Origin: Rufibacter ruber
Lineage (GTDB): Bacteria > Bacteroidota > Bacteroidia > Cytophagales > Hymenobacteraceae
NCBI RefSeq assembly: GCF_001647275.1
Contig: NZ_LRMM01000044.1
Coordinates: forward strand, 1-41,127
DNA: 41,127 nucleotides
Reading direction: 5' to 3'
Below are positions 36,146-41,127 of the stretch, in pieces. The position numbers and the translations under genes were made by a program. The first letter of the stretch is position 1, and each line of letters begins with the position of its first letter. The notes beneath the pieces were generated by a model, which was given only the letters and a program-made list of their open reading frames with translations, was not told where the DNA came from and ran no database searches.

Positions 36146-36180
36146 TGTACCTTAACTACTTCTGAAACTATAAACCCACT

Positions 36181-36759
36181 ATGAGAAAAGTATTGCTTTA
36201 CTTCTTCGGCTTGCTGGTACTGGCCTCCCAGACTTCCTGCGGCTATAACACCATGGTAGAACTGGACGAGCAGGTGTCTGGCCAATGGGGCCAGGTGCAG
36301 AACGCCTACCAACGCCGCGCTGACCTGGTGCCCAACCTGGTGAACACCGTGAAAGGCGCCGCCAACTTTGAGAAGGAAACCCTCACCCAAGTGATGGAAG
36401 CCCGCGCCCAGGCCACCAGCGTAAACTTGAACGCCGACCAGCTCACCCCAGAGAACATCCAGAAGTTTCAGGCGGCGCAGGGCCAGTTGAGCGGCTCGCT
36501 TTCGCGCCTTTTGGCCACCGTTGAAGCCTACCCAGACCTGAAAGCCAACCAGAACTTTCTGGAGCTGCAGGCCCAGCTGGAAGGCACAGAGAACCGCATC
36601 TCTGTGGAGCGCAACAAATTCAACACCGTGGTGCAGGAGTACAACACCTACATCAGGTCGTTCCCGCGCAACATCTACGCCGGCTGGTTTGACTTTGAGA
36701 AGAAAGGCTACTTTGAGGCAGATGCCGGTGCCCAGAAAGCGCCTACCGTACAGTTCTAA
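36181..36759 (+). CDS. lemA: LemA family lipoprotein
   Basis: 192 residues. A lipoprotein-like signal (MRKVLLYFFGLLVLASQ) ends in TSCG (Cys near 20). It is followed by the LemA signature YNTMVELDEQVSGQWGQVQNAYQRRADLVPNLVNTV, FEKETLTQVMEARAQA and the terminal RNIYAGWFDFEKKGYFEADAG. LemA proteins form a helical bundle facing the periplasm; function is not firmly known. It is first of three genes with two TPM-domain genes, a conserved Bacteroidota arrangement usually seen with envelope homeostasis functions. A palindrome and heptamer repeats separate it from the next gene. Confidence 0.93.
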   Translation: MRKVLLYFFGLLVLASQTSCGYNTMVELDEQVSGQWGQVQNAYQRRADLVPNLVNTVKGAANFEKETLTQVMEARAQATSVNLNADQLTPENIQKFQAAQGQLSGSLSRLLATVEAYPDLKANQNFLELQAQLEGTENRISVERNKFNTVVQEYNTYIRSFPRNIYAGWFDFEKKGYFEADAGAQKAPTVQF

Positions 36760-36798
36760 TGCGTAGCAAGTAGCACGTATTACGTAGCAAGACGATGG

Positions 36799-36842
36799 TT
36801 TCTGTTTTCGGGCTGTTTTAGCTAAAACACCGAAAACAGAAA
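36799..36842. repeat. Dispersed CTGTTTT palindrome, copy 17
   Basis: TTTCTGTTTTCG pairs with CGAAAACAGAAA (12 bp) and an inner GTTTTA with TAAAAC; the CTG/CAC part is imperfect. It lies between lemA and the first TPM gene. Confidence 0.85.
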
Positions 36843-36850
36843 TTCCCCTT

Positions 36851-36883
36851 GACTCAGAATTCATAACTCAAGACTCAGAACTC
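36851..36883 (-). repeat. Degenerate heptamer tandem repeat upstream of a TPM gene
   Basis: Read on the minus strand: GAGTTCT, GAGTCTT, GAGTTAT, GAATTCT, GAGTC, i.e. four and a half copies of a GAGTYCT-like heptamer. It ends 8 bp before the ATG of the TPM gene at 36891. The same heptamer recurs in four clean copies at 40494-40521 on the other strand. Confidence 0.7.
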
Positions 36884-36890
36884 TCCAAAC

Positions 36891-37355
36891 ATGCCCCGCG
36901 ACGTTATAACCGAGGCCGATGAGGCCGTGATTGTGCAGGCCATTCAGGAGGCGGAACGCAACACCTCTGGCGAGATACGGGTGCACATTGAAGAAACCTG
37001 CGAGGGCCACATGCTGGACCGCGCCGCCCAGGTTTTTGCCTACCTGCACATGCACCAGACCAAACTGCGCAACGGCGTGCTGTTTTACGTGGCCATGAAA
37101 AGCCACAAGTTTGCCGTGCTCGGTGACGCCGGCATCAACGCCGTGGTGCCTAAGAACTTCTGGGAAGAGATCAATAAAGTGGTCATTGCTGATTTCAAGC
37201 AAGGCAAGTACGCCGAAGGCCTGAGCAAAGGCATTCAAATGGCCGGAGACCAGCTCAAAAGTTACTTCCCGTACGCCGGTGACCACAAAGACATCAATGA
37301 ACTGTCTGATGACATCTCCTTTGGGAGAGACATGGGCAAGGAACCAACCACATGA
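36891..37355 (+). CDS. TPM-domain protein, cytosolic form
   Basis: 154 residues without signal peptide or membrane helix (MPRDVITEADEAVIVQAIQ). TPM (Psb32/YgcG-like) fold: SGEIRVHIEETCEGHMLDRAAQVFAYLHM, KLRNGVLFYVAMKSHKFAVLGDAGINAVVP, and GKYAEGLSKGIQMAGDQL. The second TPM gene overlaps its stop by 4 bp (ATGA), so the two are translationally coupled. TPM domains have weak phosphatase or structural roles reported in plants. In Bacteroidota this short TPM protein accompanies LemA, with no known function. Odd: no export signal, although its partner is membrane-anchored. Confidence 0.88.
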   Translation: MPRDVITEADEAVIVQAIQEAERNTSGEIRVHIEETCEGHMLDRAAQVFAYLHMHQTKLRNGVLFYVAMKSHKFAVLGDAGINAVVPKNFWEEINKVVIADFKQGKYAEGLSKGIQMAGDQLKSYFPYAGDHKDINELSDDISFGRDMGKEPTT

Positions 37356-38134
37356 GAAAAACCACCTTACTTCTGGGCTTGCTGTGGCTATGGGCGGTTA
37401 CCGCATGGGCGCAGGATTTTCCGCCCAGGCCCAACCCGCCAAGGCTGGTCAATGACCTGGCCAACATTCTCTCACCAGAGGAAGAACAGGCGCTGGAGCA
37501 GAAACTGGTCAATTACAATGACAGCACCTCTACCCAGATTGCCATTGTCAACATCACCTCCATTGGGCCTTATGATATTTCTGACTATGCCTTTCGGCTG
37601 GCCGAACAATGGGGTATAGGGCAGAAAGGCAAAAACAACGGTATTCTCATCATCACGGCCGTACAGGAGCGCAAAGTGTTCATTGCCACCGGCTACGGCA
37701 TGGAAGGCGTGGTGCCAGACGCCATTGCCAAACGCATCACCGAGTACACCATCAAGCCCGAGTACCAGCAAGGCCGCTACTACGCAGGTCTGGACAAAGG
37801 CACCAGCTTCATCATTGACGTGGCCAGCGGCGAATACAAAGCCGACCCGCGTGACCGGCAGGGCGAGGGGGAAGGCGGGTTCTCTATTCTCTGGGTCATC
37901 ATTGGTGTCATGATCCTTATCTTCATCATTAGCCGCAGAGGCGGTGGCGGCCGCGGCGGAAGACGCAGTTCCCGCACCCTGGGCGGCCCGTTCTTCCCGC
38001 CTGTCATCTTCGGGGATTTCTCCGGCGGCCGCGGCATTTTTGGCGGCGGGGGCGGTTTTGGGGGAGGAGGCGGTGGCTTCGGTGGTTTTGGCGGCGGGAG
38101 CTTTGGCGGCGGCGGCGCCGGGTCTGACTGGTAA
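37352..38134 (+). CDS. TPM-domain membrane protein with glycine-rich tail (YgcG family)
   Basis: 260 residues: signal peptide MRKTTLLLGLLWLWAVTAWAQ, TPM domain (about 30-150: RLVNDLANILSPEEEQALEQ, STQIAIVNITSIG, RKVFIATGYGMEGVVPDAIAKRI), one transmembrane helix (ILWVIIGVMILIFII, near 175), then an arginine/glycine-rich stretch and a glycine-rich tail of GGGGFGG type ending GSDW. The domain faces the periplasm and the low-complexity tail lies across the membrane. It is a typical YgcG/TPM protein. It overlaps the previous gene by 4 bp and is last in the operon. Confidence 0.92.
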   Translation: MRKTTLLLGLLWLWAVTAWAQDFPPRPNPPRLVNDLANILSPEEEQALEQKLVNYNDSTSTQIAIVNITSIGPYDISDYAFRLAEQWGIGQKGKNNGILIITAVQERKVFIATGYGMEGVVPDAIAKRITEYTIKPEYQQGRYYAGLDKGTSFIIDVASGEYKADPRDRQGEGEGGFSILWVIIGVMILIFIISRRGGGGRGGRRSSRTLGGPFFPPVIFGDFSGGRGIFGGGGGFGGGGGGFGGFGGGSFGGGGAGSDW

Positions 38135-38174
38135 CTAGTCTGTTTCCGCGCTGCGGAAGATTAATCTGAGAAAC

Positions 38175-38214
38175 GCGTTTTCGGCCTGGTTTTCAGAAAT
38201 CAGGCTGAAAACGC
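38175..38214. repeat. Dispersed CTGTTTT palindrome, copy 18
   Basis: GCGTTTTCGGCCTGGTTTT / GAAATCAGGCTGAAAACGC, 19 bp with three non-Watson-Crick pairs. A TTTTCTTTTCT tract follows on the plus strand, so this copy could terminate the TPM operon. Confidence 0.8.
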
Positions 38215-38229
38215 TTTTCTTTTCTGCCG

Positions 38230-38379
38230 CAAGTTTGAGCGCAGCGGTAACTTGTGGCTGCACATGGTGTCAGTTTTCAACTGACGAATTTCATTCACAG
38301 ATTAATCAACTTCTCCAACTTCCGCCAGTTGAAAACTGGCTGTCATTTCTACTCCAAGTTACCGCTACGCTCAAACTTG
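38230..38379. repeat. 150-bp nested inverted repeat (MITE-like)
   Basis: The outer arms (25 bp, 38230-38254 and 38355-38379) pair with one mismatch. Each begins CAAGTT and ends AACTTG. Nested inside are a second pair of arms (38269-38285 and 38324-38340, 15 of 17 paired), each itself a palindrome: GTCAGTT-TTC-AACTGAC and GCCAGTT-GAA-AACTGGC. No coding sequence. The nested layout suggests a small mobile element remnant or a folded RNA. Confidence 0.8.
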
Positions 38380-38504
38380 AAGTAGGCGAAGTGCGCCTGC
38401 TCCAAACCTCGCAGTGTCTTCCAGACCTGCGAGTGTCTGCGCCAACTGCAGCTTCAACTGCATTGCCCTCCTCCTAACCTTCTCCCAGAGGGAGTAGGAA
38501 CACC

Positions 38505-38556
38505 GCTTTCTTGTTTTCAGCCTGTTTTTGGGAAAACAGGCTGAAAACAAGAAAGC
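38505..38556. repeat. Dispersed CTGTTTT palindrome, copy 19 (perfect 24-bp arms)
   Basis: Longest perfect copy: arms 38505-38528 and 38533-38556, 24 bp with no mismatch, loop TGGG. The core is TGTTTTCAGCCTGTTTT. Its right arm overlaps the aldolase terminator hairpin by 6 bases, so the two hairpins cannot both form fully. Confidence 0.93.
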
Positions 38557-38578
38557 CAACTCTTGCGAGTCGGCTTTC
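38551..38578 (-). terminator. Intrinsic terminator of the aldolase gene
   Basis: GAAAGCC (38551-38557) pairs with GGCTTTC (38572-38578); inner ACTC/GAGT continues the stem across a mismatch, loop TTGC. Read on the minus strand it is followed by TTGTTTTC, a T-rich tract. It lies about 52 bp after the aldolase stop. Confidence 0.75.
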
Positions 38579-38630
38579 TGTTAGACAAATGTGCTGGGAG
38601 AGCACATTTGCACATTAATCAATTAGTACA

Positions 38631-39701
38631 TTATTCCGCGTTGCGGTTTAGGCAGTTCAGGTCTTCAAAGGCTTCTTTCAGGCGGGCCACAAAGGTTTCT
38701 TCGCCGGCGCGCAACCATACGCGGGGGTCGTAGTGCTTTTTGTTAGGGCTGTCTTCGCCGTCTGGGTTCCCGATCTGACCCTGCAGGTAGTCTTTCTTCT
38801 TCTCGTAATAGCCGCGTACGCCGTCCCAGAAGGCCCATTGCATGTCAGTGTCAATGTTCATCTTGATGGCACCGTACTCAATGGCCTCGGTGATTTTCTC
38901 TTTCTCAGAGCCAGAACCGCCGTGGAACACGAAGTTCACCGGGTTAGGGCCCGTACCGAATTTCTGCTGGATATAGTCCTGGGAGTTTTTCAAAATCTCA
39001 GGGCGAAGCTCTACGTTACCGGGCTTGTACACGCCGTGCACATTGCCAAAGGCCGCGGCCACGGTGAAACGATGGCTTACTTTGCCTAATTCTTCATAGG
39101 CGTAGGCCACGTGCTCAGGCTGGGTGTACAGGTGCGCGCTGTCTACATCAGAGTTGTCAACACCGTCTTCCTCACCGCCGGTCACGCCAAGTTCAATCTC
39201 AACGGTCATGCCCAGTTTGGCCATGCGCGCCAGGTACTTGGCAGAGATCTCAATGTTTTCCTCAATGGGCTCCTCAGACAGATCCAGCATGTGCGAACTG
39301 AACAGGGGCTTGCCGTGCTGCGCGTGGAACTTCTCACCGGCGTCTAGCAGACCGTCAATCCAGGGGAGGAGTTTCTTGGCGGCGTGGTCAGTGTGCAGAA
39401 TCACCGGCACCCCGTAGGCCTCTGCCATCTGGTGTACGTGGTGGGCACCAGAGATAGCGCCGGCAATAGCGGCCGCCTGGCCGTCATTGTTCAGGCTCTT
39501 GCCTGCATAGAATTGGGCTCCGCCCTGGGAAAACTGAATGATGACAGGAGAGTTCACCGCCTTGGCTGTTTCCAACACCGCGTTGATGGAGTTGGTGCCA
39601 ATCACGTTCACGGCCGGAAGCGCGAAGTTGTTCTCGTTAGCGTACTTGAATAATTCCTGCACTTCGTCTCCGTGCAGAACGCCAGATCTAAATTTAGGCA
39701 T
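38631..39701 (-). CDS. fbaA: Class II fructose-bisphosphate aldolase
   Basis: 356 residues. Zinc-dependent reversible cleavage of fructose-1,6-bisphosphate to dihydroxyacetone phosphate and glyceraldehyde-3-phosphate in glycolysis and gluconeogenesis. Family IIA pattern: SPVIIQFSQGGAQFYAGK, VPVILHTDHAAKK (catalytic Asp and zinc His, about residues 103-107), VEIELGVTGGEEDG, FGNVHGVYKPGN, FHGGSGSEKEKI and IKMNIDTDMQWAFWDG. Length equals E. coli FbaA (359), and the extended N-terminal region marks the IIA type. It lies 52 bp downstream of the 2TM-protein gene on the same strand, with a promoter match between. Assignment is secure. Confidence 0.97.
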   Translation of the reverse strand: MPKFRSGVLHGDEVQELFKYANENNFALPAVNVIGTNSINAVLETAKAVNSPVIIQFSQGGAQFYAGKSLNNDGQAAAIAGAISGAHHVHQMAEAYGVPVILHTDHAAKKLLPWIDGLLDAGEKFHAQHGKPLFSSHMLDLSEEPIEENIEISAKYLARMAKLGMTVEIELGVTGGEEDGVDNSDVDSAHLYTQPEHVAYAYEELGKVSHRFTVAAAFGNVHGVYKPGNVELRPEILKNSQDYIQQKFGTGPNPVNFVFHGGSGSEKEKITEAIEYGAIKMNIDTDMQWAFWDGVRGYYEKKKDYLQGQIGNPDGEDSPNKKHYDPRVWLRAGEETFVARLKEAFEDLNCLNRNAE

Positions 39702-39726
39702 GGTTTAGCTAGTTTTGGTCTACTAG

Positions 39727-39757
39727 CAAAACTACCAAATTATTGGTTAGGTTCTAA
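39727..39757 (-). promoter_or_regulatory. Candidate Bacteroidota-type promoter of the aldolase gene
   Basis: On the minus strand TTAG (39754-39757), 19-bp spacer, TAGTTTTG (39727-39734, exact TAnnTTTG). It lies 26 bp before the start codon, so the leader is about 20 nt. The -33 part overlaps the stop codon of the 2TM gene. Confidence 0.42.
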
Positions 39758-40035
39758 GAATTCTTCTTGCGGGTTAACTTCTCGTATTCCCGGGCGGCGG
39801 CGGCATCATGTCTGGCGTGGTAGGCATCATAGTAACTGAACGCCAAGGCCGTTCCCCAGCCCAACGTTACCCACGCCGGCCAGGGCAGGCCGCTGTAGTG
39901 GCTCTGGTACGTGCTGTTGAAATACCACAGCGCCCACAGAAACGCGTTCACAACCAGGTACGAAGATACATGGCGCTTGAACGCCACCCGCTTCTTCGCA
40001 ATCTTCCAGAGGGTTTTGTCTCTTTCGGCTTCCAT
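39754..40035 (-). CDS. 2TM domain-containing small membrane protein
   Basis: 93 residues: a charged N-terminus (MEAERDKTLWKIAKKRVAFKRH), two hydrophobic helices (about 25-41, LVVNAFLWALWYF; and 53-67, WVTLGWGTALAFSYY) and a charged C-terminal tail (HARHDAAAAREYEKLTRKKNS). This is the 2TM domain (PF13239) layout, often seen alone or fused to LytTR/histidine-kinase proteins in Bacteroidota. Function unknown; it may assist a signalling membrane protein. It lies 52 bp upstream of the aldolase gene on the same strand. A 1.1-kb palindrome-rich region lies upstream of it. Confidence 0.85.
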   Translation of the reverse strand: MEAERDKTLWKIAKKRVAFKRHVSSYLVVNAFLWALWYFNSTYQSHYSGLPWPAWVTLGWGTALAFSYYDAYHARHDAAAAREYEKLTRKKNS

Positions 40036-40126
40036 CTTTGAAGAGGTATATAGTAATGTTTGAATATAACGGAAGAATCAATAAAGTGTTCTTTTCTCCA
40101 CATCAATTTAGGGTTAGTTGCTGCTG

Positions 40127-40161
40127 GTTTGGCGTTGTTTTGGAAAAAGTAGGTCAGAAAC
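40127..40161. repeat. Dispersed CTGTTTT palindrome, remnant copy
   Basis: GTTTGGCGTTGTTTT / AAAAAGTAGGTCAGAAAC, with the outer GTTT/AAAC and inner TTTT/AAAA only. Weak match; listed as a possible decayed copy. Confidence 0.3.
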
Positions 40162-40273
40162 GGGAAGCAGGATTTTCAGGATGAACTTTGACTTACAGGA
40201 TTGGGTCACCTGTTAACAACGTTATCTGTGGGCCTGATGAATAGTTAAGGGCAGGTGGTTGGGAGAAGGAACT

Positions 40274-40297
40274 GACGCGAGACTGGAGTCTCGTGTC
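40274..40297. repeat. Compact hairpin GACGCGAGACT/AGTCTCGTGTC
   Basis: 11-bp arms with one G-T wobble and a 2-nt loop (GG at 40285-40286). A related GCGA...TCGC motif with a CTCCAGA centre follows at about 40309. No T-run, so not a clear terminator. Confidence 0.6.
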
Positions 40298-40493
40298 AAG
40301 GAATGGGGCGATTCTCCAGACTCGCCGGGAGCCACGGGGAGATCAGCCATGCGTAAAGCCCACCCCTAACCCCTCCCGGGAGAGAAGTTGTCCGGCATGC
40401 GTGGGGCAAGTGCCGTGTGACCGTACCTCAGCAATACGTGCTCTCCTGTGTAAACACCCCCCTTCGCCCCCTTCCAAGGGGGAGTATTGGAGT

Positions 40494-40521
40494 GAGTTCT
40501 GAGTTCTGAGTCCTGAGTCCT
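40494..40521 (+). repeat. Heptamer tandem repeat GAGTYCT, four units
   Basis: GAGTTCT GAGTTCT GAGTCCT GAGTCCT, exactly 28 bp. The same heptamer, degenerate and on the opposite strand, lies at 36851-36883 upstream of a TPM gene. Confidence 0.8.
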
Positions 40522-40667
40522 TCCTTTTTTCTTTAGGCAAATCAGCACGAATGAAGCAGCAATGCCTGGTTTCGCCGCCGTGCCGCGAGGGCAGGCTGAG
40601 AACACCCATCAGCTGTAGGCACGAGCCTGGAGGTTCGCGCAAGCGTGAGTATCAGGTAGCGTTAGAA

Positions 40668-40784
40668 GGCACGGAAGTAACTTCCGCGCCATAGAGGGCA
40701 GAAGAAGCAGAAGTAATGTGAGGCTGCCGCCTCATGGAAGCTGAAAGCTTCCGCCATTGTAGGTCCAAGTTGGAAACTTGAACC
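40668..40784. repeat. Run of four short hairpins
   Basis: GGCACGGAAG/CTTCCGCGCC (40668-40690, one mismatch), TGAGGC/GCCTCA (40719-40734), GGAAGCT-GAA-AGCTTCC (40736-40752) and GGT-CAAGTT/AACTTG-ACC (40762-40784). All in 117 bp, with loops of 3-4 nt. Either a cluster of REP-like units or one structured RNA. Confidence 0.65.
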
Positions 40785-40992
40785 AGAGAAAGCGGCAAAC
40801 AAGCAGCAATAAGTAAGCAAACAAGCAGCAATGAACAATCAACACTTCTGCCAGTGGCACCTGGGTTAATTAGCACTTCTGCCCCTGACTGATGTGCGCA
40901 GCACGGGCTCGCCTCAGGCTAGCGGATCAGCAGTAGTTACCTACTGAAACAGAGAGAGCAAATAAGGCTGATCAGGAGGGGAACCGAAACCA

Positions 40993-41083
40993 GTCCTGGC
41001 GGTGAGCGCCTCTGTTAATACGGTGCCGCTTCAGCGGCAAGGCCGGAGGGCCTAGTTTTAACAGCAGTGCTCACCGCCAGGAC
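40993..41083. repeat. Branched palindrome: outer stem with two internal hairpins
   Basis: Perfect 15-bp outer arms GTCCTGGCGGTGAGC (40993-41007) / GCTCACCGCCAGGAC (41069-41083). After a 4x4 internal loop, CTGTTAA (41012-41018) pairs with TTAACAG (41058-41064). Enclosed are two hairpins: TGCCGCT/AGCGGCA (41024-41039) and AGGCC/GGCCT (41040-41053). Together they form a three-way junction. Continues near a CGGGGCCCCG palindrome toward the window end. Confidence 0.75.
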
Positions 41084-41127
41084 GGGGCCCCGCGGCCGTG
41101 AGCGCTTACCGGAAAAGATGAAACAAC

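Larger units (their letters stand above)
35343..36180. other. Intergenic region between ROK gene and lemA
   Basis: 838 bp. It holds palindrome copy 15 (35499-35545), a possible small secreted-protein frame (35759-36034), palindrome copy 16 (36049-36086) and a lemA promoter candidate (36138-36145). Apart from these I see no gene. Several overlapping short frames in other phases have no supporting features. Confidence 0.55.
38135..38630. other. Convergent intergenic region with palindromes only
   Basis: 496 bp between the convergent TPM and aldolase genes. In order: palindrome copy 18, the 150-bp nested inverted repeat (38230-38379), a short GC-rich direct repeat (cgcagtgtcttccagacc / tgcgagtgtctgcgcc, about 38408-38445), palindrome copy 19 and the aldolase terminator. 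No gene. Confidence 0.7.
40036..41127. other. Gene-poor palindrome-rich region to the window end
   Basis: 1.09 kb without a supportable gene. In order: a degenerate CTGTTTT copy (40127-40161), hairpin 40274-40297, a CTCCCGGGAG palindrome (about 40374-40383), CCCCCTT/AAGGGGG (40467-40482), heptamer tandem (40494-40521), four close hairpins (40668-40784) and a branched palindrome (40993-41083). Short frames here are antisense or non-conserved. The 3' end may be the start of a further element. Confidence 0.6.

Noticed and set aside
1369-38556. CRISPR-like array from the CTGTTTT repeats
   Set aside because: Copies are scattered kilobases apart in intergenic gaps, with no regular spacers and no cas genes.

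Overview
The window looks like a chromosomal segment from a Bacteroidota bacterium, most likely order Cytophagales, family Hymenobacteraceae (Rufibacter/Pontibacter-like). The evidence is two SusC/SusD outer-membrane pairs, DUF5017, DUF4112 and 2TM-domain proteins, a LemA-TPM-TPM module, and -7 promoter boxes of the Bacteroidota form TAnnTTTG. The genus is inference. There are no rRNA, tRNA, phage, transposase or CRISPR features.

Layout. (1) 1-6.8 kb, housekeeping and envelope genes: metK (minus, C-terminus cut by the window edge), two tandem secreted PAP2 phosphatases (plus), an S9 dipeptidyl-peptidase-like protease (minus) and a DUF4112 membrane protein (minus). (2) 7.3-13.1 kb, plus strand: SusC, SusD (one-base frameshift) and a DUF5017 surface lipoprotein, an uptake unit with no enzyme beside it. 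(3) 13.6-33.9 kb, minus strand: a 13-gene block. In transcription order it is FAD-dependent oxidoreductase with an SLH-like tail, SusC, SusD, GHL10-type glycosidase-like lipoprotein, DUF5009/NagX-like membrane acyltransferase, sodium:solute symporter, two SGNH hydrolases, DUF4434 TIM-barrel protein, RENBP-type N-acylglucosamine 2-epimerase, CstA-type transporter, GH20 beta-hexosaminidase (one-base frameshift) and a lipoprotein of unknown family. A ROK-family repressor (34.1-35.3 kb, plus) is divergent from its first gene. (4) 36.2-38.1 kb, plus strand: lemA and two TPM-domain genes. (5) 38.6-40.0 kb, minus strand: class II fructose-bisphosphate aldolase and a 2TM-domain protein. (6) 40.0-41.1 kb: no gene, but a dense set of palindromes.

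How the genes fit together. The 13.6-33.9 kb block reads as a polysaccharide utilisation locus for an N-acetylated amino-sugar glycan. SusCD imports oligomers. GH20, the GHL10-like and DUF4434 proteins would cut them, and the SGNH proteins would remove acetyl groups. The NagX-like protein could move acetyl groups across the inner membrane and the symporter would import the sugar. The epimerase would interconvert ManNAc and GlcNAc, and the ROK protein would sense the product. No sialidase or sialic-acid aldolase is in the window, so the substrate is open.

The strongest feature outside the genes is a dispersed palindrome family built on CTGTTTT...AAAACAG. About 19 copies, clear to degenerate, occupy nearly every longer intergenic gap. 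Their sequences differ between copies while the arms often stay complementary. Other non-coding structures are a 150-bp nested inverted repeat at 38.2 kb, a run of four hairpins at 40.7 kb, a branched palindrome at 41.0 kb, and heptamer GAGTYCT tandem repeats at 36.85 and 40.5 kb.
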